A stretch of 64,000 bases of DNA from Ancylobacter moscoviensis (GTDB lineage: Bacteria > Pseudomonadota > Alphaproteobacteria > Rhizobiales > Xanthobacteraceae), in the NCBI RefSeq assembly GCF_007559435.1, contig NZ_VMBP01000001.1, positions 310,001-374,000 of the forward strand. The letters run 5' to 3'. How positions within the stretch are numbered: the first letter of the stretch is position 1; each line of letters opens with the position of its first letter. The notes beneath the pieces were generated by a model. The model did no database searches, had not been told where the DNA came from, and saw only the letters and a program-made list of their open reading frames with translations. A program made the translations under genes and the position numbers. Positions 53,144 through 62,214 of this stretch are shown here, in pieces.

Positions 53144-56100
53144 ATGTCCGCAACCGCGCCCGGTCCCGCCGCATCCCAAGCCCCGTTCGAGCCGCCGGCA
53201 CCGCCGCGCGCCTCGCTCTCCTCCTGGTTCATCCGTCATCCCATCGGCACCTCGCTGCTGATGGCGGGGCTGTTGGTGCTCGGGCTGGCGGCGTTCCCGC
53301 GCCTGCCGGTGGCGCCGCTGCCGGAAGTCGATTTCCCGACGCTGCAGGTCTCGACCCAGCTTCCCGGCGCCAGCCCGGAGATCATCGCCTCGTCCGTCAC
53401 CCAGCCGCTGGAACGGCAGTTCGGGGAGATTCCCGGCCTGTCGCAGATGACGTCGGTCTCGACGCTCGGCAATTCGTCGATCACGCTGCAGTTCAGCCTC
53501 GACACCGACATCAACGCCGCCGCGCAGGATGTGCAGACGGCGATCAACGCCGCCGGCGGCCAGCTGCCCACCGACCTGCCGGCGCCGCCGACCTACCGGA
53601 AGGTGAACCCCGCCGATCCGCCGATCCTCGTGCTGTCGCTCACCTCGCGCTCGCTGCCGATCATCAAGGTCGACGACTTCGCCGAGAACGTGCTGGAGCA
53701 GCACATCAGCCAGATCGACGGCGTCGGGCAGGTGCTGGTGTTCGGCCAGCAGAAGCCCTCGGTGCGCATTCAGGTCGACCCGGCCAAGGTGGCCAATCTC
53801 GGCCTGTCGCTGGAGGATCTGCGACAGGCCATCGTCTCGACCACGGTCAACGGCCCGAAGGGCATCGTGAACGGTGCTCGCCGCACCTTCACCCTCTACG
53901 ACAACGACCAGCTCACCTCCGCCGCCCCGTGGCTCGACGCCATCCTCGCCTTCCGCAACGGCGCGCCGGTGCGGGTGCGCGACATCGGCACGGCGGTCGA
54001 CGCGCCGGAGAACGACCAGCTCGCCGCCTGGGCCAATGGCGAGCGGGCCATCGTGCTGCCGGTCTTCAAGCTGCCGGGCGCGAACGTCATCGACACGGTC
54101 GATCAGATCAAGGCGCAGTTGCCGGCGCTGCTGGCCACCGCCCCGGCGGGCATCGAGGTCAAGGTGCTGAGCGACCGCACCGAGACCATCCGTGCTTCCG
54201 TGCGGGACGTGGAGACCACCCTCGTCATCACCGTCGTGCTGGTGGTGGCGGTGATCTTCGTCTTCCTGCGCAGCCTGTGGGCGACGCTGATTCCCTCCAT
54301 CGCCGTGCCCCTGGCGGTCATCGGCACCTTCGGCGCGATGTACGCGCTCGGCTACAGCCTCGACAATCTCTCGCTGATGGGCCTTTCCATCGCCGTCGGC
54401 TTCGTGGTCGACGACGCCATCGTCATGCTGGAGAACATCGAGCGGCATCTGGAAATGGGCAAGACACCCCTTCAGGCAGCGCTCGACGGCTCCGCCGAGA
54501 TCGGCTTCACCATCCTGTCGATCAGCCTCTCGCTGATCGCCGTCTTCATCCCCCTGCTGCTGATGGGCGGGCTGGTCGGCCGGCTGTTCCGCGAATTCGC
54601 CGTCACCGTCACCATCACCATCGCCGTGTCGGCCTTCGTCTCGCTGACGCTCACCCCGACCATGTGCGCGCTCTTCCTCAGGCCGAAGGGGGAGGAACGC
54701 CCGCACGGGTGGCTGTACCGCTGGTCGGAGCGCGGCTTCGACGCGCTGCTCGCCGGCTACCGCGTCACGCTGGACCTCGCGCTCGATCATCGCCGGGCGA
54801 CGCTCGGCGTCTTCCTCGCCGCGGTCGCCGCCACCGGCGTGCTGTTCTACGAGATTCCGAAAGGCTTCTTCCCCTTGCAGGACACCGGGCTGATCATCGG
54901 CGTCTCGGAAGCGGCGGAGGATGTCTCCTTCCCCGACATGGTCCGCCACCAGCTCGCGCTCGGGCGGATCGTCGCCGCCGACCCTGATGTCGCCACCGTC
55001 GGCATGGCGGTCGGGGCGGGCGCGGGGCAGACGGTGAACAATGGCCGCATGTTCATCACGCTCAAGCCGCGCGACAAGCGCCGCGCCTCCGCCTTCCAGA
55101 TCATCGACCGGCTGAACGCCAAGCTCGCCACTGTCGAGGGCGCCGCGATGTTCCTGCAGGCGGCGCAGGACCTGAATGTCGGCGGCCGCGTCGCGCGCAC
55201 CCAGTTCCAGTACACGCTGCAGGACGGCGATATCGCCGAGCTGAACGCATGGGCGCCGAAGATGCTGGCGAAGCTTAAGATGCTGCCGGAACTCACCGGC
55301 CTCGCTTCCGACCAGCAGACCGGCGGTGCCACGCTGACGCTGACCATCGACCGCGACCAGGCCGAGAGGCTCGGCATCAGCCCGGCCGACATCGACAACA
55401 CGCTCTACGACGCCTTCGGCCAGCGGCAGGTGACGCAGTATTTCACCCAGCTCAACAGCTATCACGTCATCCTCGAGATCCTGCCCGAGCTACAGAAGTC
55501 GCCGCACGCGCTCGACCAGCTCTATGTGAAGTCGCCGCTCACCGGCCAGCAGGTGCCGCTCGGCGTGCTCGCCCGCTGGACCTCGGAGCCGACGAGCTTC
55601 CTGTCGATCAATCACCAGTCGCAGTTCCCCGCCGTGACGCTCTCCTTCAATCTCGCTCCCGGCGTCGCGCTGGGCGATGCAGTGGCGGCCATCCACAAGG
55701 CGGAGGCCGAGATCGGCAAGCCGGCCACGCTGACCGGCACCTTCCAGGGCAATGCGCAGGCGTTTCAGGATTCGCTCGCCAGCGAGCCCTGGCTCGTCGC
55801 CGCCGCGCTGCTCGTCATCTACGTGATCCTCGGCGTGCTCTACGAGAGCTACGTCCACCCGGTCACCATCCTCTCGACCCTGCCCTCGGCGGGCCTCGGC
55901 GCGCTGATCATGCTCTGGATGTTCGGCTTCGACTTCTCGATCATCGCGCTGATCGGCGTGATCCTGCTCATCGGCATCGTGAAGAAGAACGGCATCATGA
56001 TCGTCGACTTCGCCATCGAGCGGGAGCGCGTCGAGGGCATGTCGCCCCATGACGCCATCCGCGAAGCCTGCCTGCTGCGCTTCCGGCCGATCCTGATGAC

Positions 56101-56311
56101 CACCTTCGCCGCGCTGCTGGCCGGCGTGCCGCTGATGCTCGGCCACGGCACCGGCTCGGAACTGCGCCAGCCGCTCGGATACGCCATCGTCGGCGGGCTG
56201 ATCGTGAGCCAGCTGCTCACCCTCTACACCACGCCGGTCATCTATCTCTATCTCGACCGGATCGGCCGGCGCCGCGCCCATGGCCCCGTATCGGCCACCG
56301 GCGCCGCCTGA
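53144..56311 (+). CDS. RND family multidrug efflux transporter (MdtB/MdtC-like)
   Basis: This 1055-residue inner-membrane transporter has the twelve-helix RND layout with two large periplasmic loops. FIRHPIGTSLLMAGLLVLG begins the first helix, and the proton-relay aspartates sit in VGFVVDDAIVMLENIERHLE. IGIVKKNGIMIVDFA in the second half and FRPILMTTFAALLAG are MdtB/C-type blocks. It works with the MdtA-like adaptor encoded just upstream as a proton-driven tripartite pump. E. coli needs both MdtB and MdtC; only one such transporter is encoded here, so it may form homotrimers. Substrates of the family include bile salts, novobiocin and metal-stress compounds, but none can be assigned here. Confidence 0.93.
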   Translation: MSATAPGPAASQAPFEPPAPPRASLSSWFIRHPIGTSLLMAGLLVLGLAAFPRLPVAPLPEVDFPTLQVSTQLPGASPEIIASSVTQPLERQFGEIPGLSQMTSVSTLGNSSITLQFSLDTDINAAAQDVQTAINAAGGQLPTDLPAPPTYRKVNPADPPILVLSLTSRSLPIIKVDDFAENVLEQHISQIDGVGQVLVFGQQKPSVRIQVDPAKVANLGLSLEDLRQAIVSTTVNGPKGIVNGARRTFTLYDNDQLTSAAPWLDAILAFRNGAPVRVRDIGTAVDAPENDQLAAWANGERAIVLPVFKLPGANVIDTVDQIKAQLPALLATAPAGIEVKVLSDRTETIRASVRDVETTLVITVVLVVAVIFVFLRSLWATLIPSIAVPLAVIGTFGAMYALGYSLDNLSLMGLSIAVGFVVDDAIVMLENIERHLEMGKTPLQAALDGSAEIGFTILSISLSLIAVFIPLLLMGGLVGRLFREFAVTVTITIAVSAFVSLTLTPTMCALFLRPKGEERPHGWLYRWSERGFDALLAGYRVTLDLALDHRRATLGVFLAAVAATGVLFYEIPKGFFPLQDTGLIIGVSEAAEDVSFPDMVRHQLALGRIVAADPDVATVGMAVGAGAGQTVNNGRMFITLKPRDKRRASAFQIIDRLNAKLATVEGAAMFLQAAQDLNVGGRVARTQFQYTLQDGDIAELNAWAPKMLAKLKMLPELTGLASDQQTGGATLTLTIDRDQAERLGISPADIDNTLYDAFGQRQVTQYFTQLNSYHVILEILPELQKSPHALDQLYVKSPLTGQQVPLGVLARWTSEPTSFLSINHQSQFPAVTLSFNLAPGVALGDAVAAIHKAEAEIGKPATLTGTFQGNAQAFQDSLASEPWLVAAALLVIYVILGVLYESYVHPVTILSTLPSAGLGALIMLWMFGFDFSIIALIGVILLIGIVKKNGIMIVDFAIERERVEGMSPHDAIREACLLRFRPILMTTFAALLAGVPLMLGHGTGSELRQPLGYAIVGGLIVSQLLTLYTTPVIYLYLDRIGRRRAHGPVSATGAA

Positions 56312-56433
56312 ACCCCGCGGCCGGCTCACGGGAGAGGTGCGATTGCGAAAGCCGCGTGGCGAGCGGGAATACCCGCCGGCCGATCGGCGCGATGGTTGAC
56401 GCAATGTCCAACCTTCCTGCGCGGAGCGCCCCG

Positions 56434-57600
56434 ATGAACGTCGCCACGGATCCTGCCAAGCTCGATGCCCGGCCGCTCGCCGATCCGCCGGCCGGCCCGG
56501 CGGCACCGGCCGCCGCCGTTCCTCCCACACCGGCACGTCGGGCCTCGCCCCTGCGGCGGCGCCTGATCGAGGCGGTGGCCGGCCTCGCCCTGCTCGCCGG
56601 TGCCGCCTATGCCGGCTACGAGTACTGGACCGACTGGCGTTTCGAGGAATCGACCGACGACGCCTATGTGCAGGCCGACATCGTGCCCATCGCGCCGCAG
56701 GTCTCCGGCTATCTGATCACCGTCAACGTCACCGACAACCAGCCCGTCCGGAAGGACGACGTGCTCGCCGTCATCGATCCGCGCGACTATCAGGCGGCGG
56801 TCGCGCAGGCGGAGGCCGACGTCGCCGAAGCCAAGGCGACGATCGACAGTCAGGTCGCCCAGCTGAACGAACAGCAGGCGGTGATCGCCGAGGCCAGGGC
56901 GCAGATCGATTCCGATCAGGCCGCGCTCACCTTCGCGCAGCAGAACGACGTGCGCTTCACCAAGCTGGCCAAGGACGGTTACGGCCCGGTGGAGACCGCG
57001 CAGCAAACCGCCTCGCAGATCGCGCAGGCGCAGGCGACGCTCGCCCACGACACGGCGGCGCTCGACGCCGCGCAGAAGCAGGTCGCCATCCTCGACGCGC
57101 AGCTCGCGCAGGCCAGGGCGTCGCTCGGCCACAACGAGGCGGCCCTCGACACCGCGAAGCTCAATCTCGGCTACACCGAGCTGAAGGCGCCGGTGGACGG
57201 CGTGGTCGGCGCCCGCACGCTGCGCGTCGGCCAGTTCGTCGAGCCCGGCAACCAGCTGCTCGCGGTCGTCCCGCTGCAGGCGACCTACATCATCGCCAAC
57301 TACAAGGAGACCCAGCTCACCGACGTGAAGCCCGGCCAGCCGGTCTCCATCGCCGTCGACACCTTCCCGGGCGTCACGGTGCGCGGCTTCGTCACCAGCC
57401 TGGCGCCGGCCAGCGGGCAGGAATTCGCCCTGCTGCCGCCCGACAACGCGACCGGCAATTTCACCAAGATCGTCCAGCGCATCCCGGTGCGCGTCGATCT
57501 CGACCCCACCGATCCCCTCGCCGGGCAGATCCGGCCGGGGATGTCGGTGACGACGACGATCCGCGTCGATCAGGACGCCACTCCCGCCAAGGCCGGGTGA
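56434..57600 (+). CDS. HlyD family efflux adaptor (EmrA-like)
   Basis: This 388-residue protein has a proline/alanine-rich cytoplasmic tail, one membrane helix at about residues 44-62, and a long periplasmic coiled-coil hairpin (about 120-235) rich in Ala, Gln and Asp. The barrel-sandwich block ADIVPIAPQVSGYLI and YTELKAPVDGVVGARTLRVGQFV are EmrA signatures. I prefer the ATG at 56434 because a GGAG motif stands about eight bases upstream; ATGs at 56392 and 56404 are alternatives. It serves the EmrB-like exporter encoded ten bases downstream. Confidence 0.88.
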   Translation: MNVATDPAKLDARPLADPPAGPAAPAAAVPPTPARRASPLRRRLIEAVAGLALLAGAAYAGYEYWTDWRFEESTDDAYVQADIVPIAPQVSGYLITVNVTDNQPVRKDDVLAVIDPRDYQAAVAQAEADVAEAKATIDSQVAQLNEQQAVIAEARAQIDSDQAALTFAQQNDVRFTKLAKDGYGPVETAQQTASQIAQAQATLAHDTAALDAAQKQVAILDAQLAQARASLGHNEAALDTAKLNLGYTELKAPVDGVVGARTLRVGQFVEPGNQLLAVVPLQATYIIANYKETQLTDVKPGQPVSIAVDTFPGVTVRGFVTSLAPASGQEFALLPPDNATGNFTKIVQRIPVRVDLDPTDPLAGQIRPGMSVTTTIRVDQDATPAKAG

Positions 57601-57610
57601 GGAGGCCGAG

Positions 57611-59182
57611 ATGGACGCCGCCGCCACCCTCCCCGCCGCTCCGGCGGCTTCCGCAAGCCCGCAGGGCGCCAGCCTCATCACCTGGATCTCGGTGTGCGGC
57701 TGCATGCTGGGGGCGCTGATCGCGGTGCTGGACATCCAGATCACCAACGCCTCGCTGCCGCAGATCGAGGGCGGCATCGGCACCGGCGTCGACAACGGCA
57801 CCTGGATCTCCACCTCCTATCTGATCGGCGAGATCATCATGATCCCGCTGACCGACTTCTTCGCCCGCGTGTTCGGCTTCCGCCGCTTCATCCTGAGCTC
57901 GACGGTGCTGTTCCTGGTCTTCTCGGTCGGCTGCGCCTTCGCCACCACCCTGAGCCAGATGATCGTCACGCGCGGCTTTCAGGGCTTCTTCGCCGGCTGC
58001 CTCATACCGCTGGCCTTCACCATGGTGCTGACGCGCCTGCCGCGCCACCAGCAGCCCATCGGCCTCGCCGCCTTCGCGCTCACCGCGACCTTCGGCCCGG
58101 CCATCGGGCCGACCATCGGCGGCTACCTGACCGAGCAATATGGCTGGCCCTACATCTTCTTCGTGAACCTCATCCCCGGCGCGGTGATGCTGGGGCTGCT
58201 CTACCCCACGCTGGAGAAGAGCCCGCTGCGGCTGGACCTGCTGCGCGAGGGCGACTGGTGGGGCATCGCCTTCATGATCGTCGGCCTCGCCAGCCTGCAG
58301 ACGGTGCTGGACGAGGGCAACAAGGACGACTGGTTCGGCTCGCCCTTCATCGTGCATCTGAGCATCGTCGCCGCGGTGTGCATCGCCGCCTTCATCGCCA
58401 TCGAGTTCTATGTCGAGAAGCCGGCGGTGCAGCTTCGCCTGTTCGGCCGCCGCAACTTCGCCCTCGGCACCATCGCCAACACCAGCGTCGGCTTCGCCCT
58501 GTTCGGCTCCGTCTACGTGCTGCCGACCTATCTCGACCAGGTGCAGGGCTACAATGCCGAGCAGATCGGCGCGGTGCTCGCCTGGGTCGGCCTGCCGCAG
58601 CTCGTCATCATCCCCTTCATGCCGGCGCTCCTGAAGCGCGTCGACGCGCGCGTGCTGGTCGGCATCGGCCTCACCATCTTCGCGGTGAGCTGCTTCATGA
58701 ACACCCATCTGAGCTTCGACGACGCCGGCGACCAGTTCATGATGACCAACATCGTCCGCGCCATCGGCCAGGCGGTGATCCTCTCGCCGCTCGCCGGCAT
58801 CACCATGATCGGCACGCCGCCCGAGCTCTCCGGCCAGGCCTCCGGCCTGTTCAACATGATGCGCAGCATGGGCGGAGCGGTGGGCACGGCGGCGCTCGCC
58901 ACGGTGATCACCAAGCGCGAGCAGTTCCATTCCAACATCATCGGCCAGTCGGTGACGCCCTATGGCGACACGGTGCACGCCTTCCTGACCGAAAGGCAGC
59001 ACTACTTCATGCAGCACGGCATGGCCGACGCGGCGGGCGCCTATCATCAGGCCGAGATCCTCCTCGGCAAGCTGGTGGCGCAGCAGGCGCTGATCATGGG
59101 CTTCTCCGATACTTTCGCCGTGCTCGGGGCAATCCTGCTGGTAGCTGCCATCGCCGTCGCCTTCACCCGCAAGCCCGCCTAG
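57611..59182 (+). CDS. DHA2 family MFS drug exporter (EmrB-like)
   Basis: This 523-residue membrane protein has fourteen predicted helices and the DHA2 motif LDIQITNASLPQIEGG near residues 43-58. It has the helix 5 motif GPAIGPTIGGYL and TYLDQVQGYNAEQIG in the second half, which places it with EmrB. It pairs with the EmrA-like adaptor gene just upstream to form a proton-driven pump that reaches the outer membrane. An 18-bp palindromic hairpin follows the stop. Confidence 0.91.
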   Translation: MDAAATLPAAPAASASPQGASLITWISVCGCMLGALIAVLDIQITNASLPQIEGGIGTGVDNGTWISTSYLIGEIIMIPLTDFFARVFGFRRFILSSTVLFLVFSVGCAFATTLSQMIVTRGFQGFFAGCLIPLAFTMVLTRLPRHQQPIGLAAFALTATFGPAIGPTIGGYLTEQYGWPYIFFVNLIPGAVMLGLLYPTLEKSPLRLDLLREGDWWGIAFMIVGLASLQTVLDEGNKDDWFGSPFIVHLSIVAAVCIAAFIAIEFYVEKPAVQLRLFGRRNFALGTIANTSVGFALFGSVYVLPTYLDQVQGYNAEQIGAVLAWVGLPQLVIIPFMPALLKRVDARVLVGIGLTIFAVSCFMNTHLSFDDAGDQFMMTNIVRAIGQAVILSPLAGITMIGTPPELSGQASGLFNMMRSMGGAVGTAALATVITKREQFHSNIIGQSVTPYGDTVHAFLTERQHYFMQHGMADAAGAYHQAEILLGKLVAQQALIMGFSDTFAVLGAILLVAAIAVAFTRKPA

Positions 59183-59195
59183 CCTGCCCGCCGGC

Positions 59196-59213
59196 CGCCC
59201 CGGCGCCGGGGCG
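59196..59213 (+). terminator. Palindromic hairpin after the emrB-like gene
   Basis: The 18 bases CGCCCCGGCGCCGGGGCG form a perfect palindrome 13 bases after the stop at 59182, giving a seven-base stem with a four-base loop. No U-run follows, so it may be a Rho-assisted stop or a 3' stabiliser between the pump genes and the kinase gene. The remaining 150 bases up to 59365 show no further gene. Confidence 0.45.
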
Positions 59214-59365
59214 TCGGCCGTGCGAATCCGAAAAGAGACAGGCTCCTGCCGGCTACTGGGAAAGACCGGCCCCGTCTCCACCGGCAACCTCGCGCGAGCG
59301 CCTGTGCTCGCCTAGAGTGCCGATCCTCGGAAAAGCTCGACGGCCCTGCCGGCAAGCGAGGCGCG

Positions 59366-60850
59366 ATGTACGCATCAAGGGACGTTATCTTGAACGACAA
59401 GCCGACGAATCGGTGGCTCATGCCGGTTATCGCCGCGCTGCTGGCGGCGGCGATCTTCATCATCGACACCTTCTCGTCGCTCGATATGGCGATCGCGGTG
59501 CTCTACGTCGTCGTCGTGCTGCTGTCGGCCAACTATTCCGACCGCCGGGGCCTGCTCGCCATTGCCGGGCTGTGCGTCGGGCTGACGATCCTGTCCTTCC
59601 TCGTCATGCACGCGGGGAACTACGACCTCTCGGCCGTCATGCGCGGCCTGGTGAGCATCGCCGCCATCACGGTGACGACGCTGCTGTGCCTCGAGAACCA
59701 GACCGCGACCCAGTCGCTGCGCGGACAGGCGGACCTGCTCGACCTCACCCACGACGCGATCTTCGTGCGCGATATCGCCGATACGGTCCTGTACTGGAGC
59801 GATGGCGCCGAGCGCCTCTATGGCTGGCCACGCGAGGAGGCGGTGGGGCGTCCGGCGGCGAGCCTGCTGAAGACCGTGTTTCCCGCTCCCCTCGCCGACA
59901 TACGCGGCGAGCTGTTCCGCACCGGGCGCTGGGAGGGGGAGCTCGTCCATACCCGGAAGGATGGCTCGAAGGTCACGGTCATGAGCCGCTGGTCGCTGCA
60001 GCGCGACGAGAAGGGGCGTCCGCTGGCGGCCATGGAGACCAACAGCGACATCACCGAGCGCAAGCAGGCCGAGAACGCGCTCAACCAGACCCGTGCCGAG
60101 CTCGCCCATGTGACCCGCGTCACCACCATGGGCGAGCTCACCGCCTCCATCGCGCACGAGGTCAACCAGCCGCTGGCCGCCGTCGTCACCAATGGCGAAG
60201 CCTGCCTGCGCTGGCTCGGCCGTGCCGAGCCCGACATCGGCGAGGCGCGGGCCTCGGTCGAGCGCATGATCGCCAATGGCCGCCGCGCCAGCGACGTCAT
60301 CGCCCGCCTGCGCGCGCTCGCCCGGCGCGACGAGCCGCTGCAGGCGCCGGTCGACGTCAACGAGGTGATCGACGAGGTGCTGCCGCTGATCGAGCGGGAG
60401 CGTGCCACCCATGGCGTGGCGCTCGACGTGGCGCCCGGCGAGCGGTTGCCGGTCGTCCTCGGCGACCGCGTGCAGCTTCAGCAGGTGGTGCTCAATCTCG
60501 CGCTCAACGCCGTGCAGGCCATGGCGGCGGTGCCGGATGGCAGCCGACGCCTACAGATCGCCACCCGTATCGACGGGCAGGAAGACCGCGGCTGCGTGCT
60601 GATCGAGGTCCGCGACACCGGGCCGGGCGTCGATGCCGAAAGCCTGCCTAAGCTGTTCAACGCCTTCTACAGCACCAAGAAGGACGGCATGGGCATGGGG
60701 CTGTCGATCTCGCGCTCGATCATCGAGGCCCATGGCGGGCGCATCGCCGCCGCGCCCGGCGAGGATGGCGGTATGCTGTTCACTGTCGCCCTGCCGAATC
60801 CCGGAAAAGACGCTTCCGGCGACAGTCTGCCTGAGGAAAGAAGGCCCTGA
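59366..60850 (+). CDS. PAS-domain sensor histidine kinase (FixL-like, membrane-bound)
   Basis: This 494-residue kinase has four N-terminal helices within about residues 18-110, a PAS domain at about 124-232 with the PAC end [10 protein letters not shown], the dimerisation helix with H264 in [14 protein letters not shown], and an HATPase domain with N box [18 protein letters not shown] and [11 protein letters not shown]. The H-box with EVNQPLA belongs to the FixL/DctB group. The PAS domain lacks an obvious haem histidine, so oxygen sensing as in FixL cannot be assumed. The stop overlaps the FixJ-type regulator start by one base (TGATG), so they form a cognate pair, perhaps sensing membrane stress that the pumps relieve. 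Confidence 0.9.
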   Translation: MYASRDVILNDKPTNRWLMPVIAALLAAAIFIIDTFSSLDMAIAVLYVVVVLLSANYSDRRGLLAIAGLCVGLTILSFLVMHAGNYDLSAVMRGLVSIAAITVTTLLCLENQTATQSLRGQADLLDLTHDAIFVRDIADTVLYWSDGAERLYGWPREEAVGRPAASLLKTVFPAPLADIRGELFRTGRWEGELVHTRKDGSKVTVMSRWSLQRDEKGRPLAAMETNSDITERKQAENALNQTRAELAHVTRVTTMGELTASIAHEVNQPLAAVVTNGEACLRWLGRAEPDIGEARASVERMIANGRRASDVIARLRALARRDEPLQAPVDVNEVIDEVLPLIERERATHGVALDVAPGERLPVVLGDRVQLQQVVLNLALNAVQAMAAVPDGSRRLQIATRIDGQEDRGCVLIEVRDTGPGVDAESLPKLFNAFYSTKKDGMGMGLSISRSIIEAHGGRIAAAPGEDGGMLFTVALPNPGKDASGDSLPEERRP

Positions 60851-61503
60851 TGAACCGCCCGCCTGCCAGATCGCCCGCCCCGCCGGCCGAGCCGCTCGTC
60901 ATCGTCGTCGACGACGACGAGGCGCTTCGCGAGGCGCTGTCCAGCCTGTTCCGCTCGGTCGGGCTTCAGGTGGAACTGTTCGCCTCCGCCGGCGACCTGC
61001 TCACCGCCAGGCTGCCGGACGTACCGCGCTGCCTGGTGCTCGACATCCGCCTGCCGGGGGTGAGCGGCCTCGACTTCCAGGGCCAGCTCGTCCGGCTGGA
61101 CATCGAGATGCCCACCATCTTCATGACCGGCCACGGCGATATCCCGATGACCGTGCGGGCGATGAAGGCGGGCGCCGTCGACTTCCTCACCAAACCCTTC
61201 CGCGATCAGGACATGCTCGACGCCGTGGCCTCCGCCATCGCCATCGACCGCGAGCGGCGCGAGGCGCGCAAGGCGGTGTCGGGCGTGCAGTCGCTCTACG
61301 AGACGCTGACCCCGCGCGAGAAACAGGTCATGGCCCTCGTCACCTCCGGGCTGATGAACAAGCAGGTCGCCGCCGAAGTCGGCCTCAGCGAGATCACGGT
61401 GAAGATCCATCGCGGGCACGTCATGCGCAAAATGGGCGCGCAGTCGCTCGCCGATCTCGTGCGCATGGCCGAAACGTTGGGCCTGTCCACTGCCAAGAGA
61501 TGA
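60850..61503 (+). CDS. FixJ/NarL-type response regulator
   Basis: This 217-residue regulator has a receiver domain with acidic pocket VVDDDE (residues 19-24), phospho-acceptor D65 in VLDIRLPG, conserved threonine in FMTGHGD and lysine in FLTKPF. The C-terminal LuxR-type helix-turn-helix runs at about 150-210: [20 protein letters not shown] and [16 protein letters not shown]. This is the FixJ layout. It should activate target promoters when phosphorylated by the kinase encoded just before it. Candidate targets are the stand-alone receiver downstream and the efflux genes upstream. Confidence 0.91.
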   Translation: MNRPPARSPAPPAEPLVIVVDDDEALREALSSLFRSVGLQVELFASAGDLLTARLPDVPRCLVLDIRLPGVSGLDFQGQLVRLDIEMPTIFMTGHGDIPMTVRAMKAGAVDFLTKPFRDQDMLDAVASAIAIDRERREARKAVSGVQSLYETLTPREKQVMALVTSGLMNKQVAAEVGLSEITVKIHRGHVMRKMGAQSLADLVRMAETLGLSTAKR

Positions 61504-61518
61504 TTCGGCAAACCTGCG

Positions 61519-61524
61519 TATAAT
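61519..61524 (+). promoter_or_regulatory. Possible -10 element ahead of the stand-alone receiver gene
   Basis: TATAAT at 61519-61524 is a perfect -10 match in an AT-rich run, about 90 bases before the GTG start. No good -35 is spaced correctly, which would fit a promoter needing an activator such as the FixJ-type protein encoded upstream. Evidence is limited to the hexamer and its place. Confidence 0.35.
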
Positions 61525-61612
61525 TCGAATCCGGGGATAATGAGAGCTATATGGAGACCAGTCCGGCGTCGCAGCGTCATGCCGGAGAATATCTTGAGCG
61601 AGGTGCCTCGAA

Positions 61613-62005
61613 GTGTCCCCCACCCCGATGATCACGATCATCGACGACGATGAATCCGTGCGTGTCGCCACCGAAAGCCTGGTGCGCTCGCTCGGTTTCT
61701 CGGCCCGAACCTTTGCGTCCGCCGAAGATTTCCTCAACTCGCCGCTGCTGGGCGAAACCGCCTGCGTCATCACCGATGTGCAGATGCCGGGAATGAGCGG
61801 TGTCGAGTTGCAGAGTCAGTTGCGCGCCCGGGGCGACGAGACCCCGCTGATCTTCATCACCGCCTTCCCGGAAGAGCGCATCCGCCGTCAGGTCCACGCG
61901 GCCGGCGCGGTCGGCTTCCTTGCCAAGCCGTTCGATGGCCATGCCATGATCGAGTGTATCGACCGCGCGCTCGGCGAACGCGGCGTCGCCATGGCCGGCG
62001 CCTGA
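61613..62005 (+). CDS. Single-domain response regulator (stand-alone receiver)
   Basis: This 130-residue protein is a receiver domain only: IIDDDE at residues 9-14, phospho-acceptor D55 in ITDVQMPGMSG, threonine in FITAFPE and lysine in FLAKPFDG. It resembles the receiver of FixJ-type regulators but has no output domain. The start is GTG at 61613, with a GAGG motif about ten bases upstream; an ATG five codons later has no RBS. Such proteins often act as phosphate sinks or connectors for a nearby kinase, here the PAS kinase two genes upstream. Confidence 0.85.
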   Translation: MSPTPMITIIDDDESVRVATESLVRSLGFSARTFASAEDFLNSPLLGETACVITDVQMPGMSGVELQSQLRARGDETPLIFITAFPEERIRRQVHAAGAVGFLAKPFDGHAMIECIDRALGERGVAMAGA

Positions 62006-62214
62006 ATTCTCCCGGCCCTGTCCGCCGGCATCATGGATCGGCGCTTCTCGCTGTCCATTCGCCGGGCCAGGTCTGCCGGGGCAGGTGAATTCCGCCGCTC
62101 CCGGACGCCCGCACCCGCGTTCGGCTCGCTCACGGCAAGGCCGCTCTCACATCGCTACCCGGCAATGACTCCCGCCTGGGCAGGGGGTTATAGCGATCGC
62201 GCCATCGGCAGTGC
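62006..62214. other. 209-bp gap between converging genes
   Basis: This stretch separates the stand-alone receiver (plus) from the sigma-54 activator (minus). It contains no supported gene and no clear hairpin with a U-run on either strand. Confidence 0.35.

Noticed and set aside
53036-55465. An 809-codon minus-strand open frame inside the RND transporter gene
   Set aside because: It is a low-complexity shadow of the RND gene, which has full family motifs on the plus strand.
59366-60850. Calling the PAS kinase a FixL oxygen sensor
   Set aside because: The H-box and partner resemble FixLJ, but the PAS domain shows no clear haem-ligand histidine and no fix or nitrogen-fixation genes are nearby.
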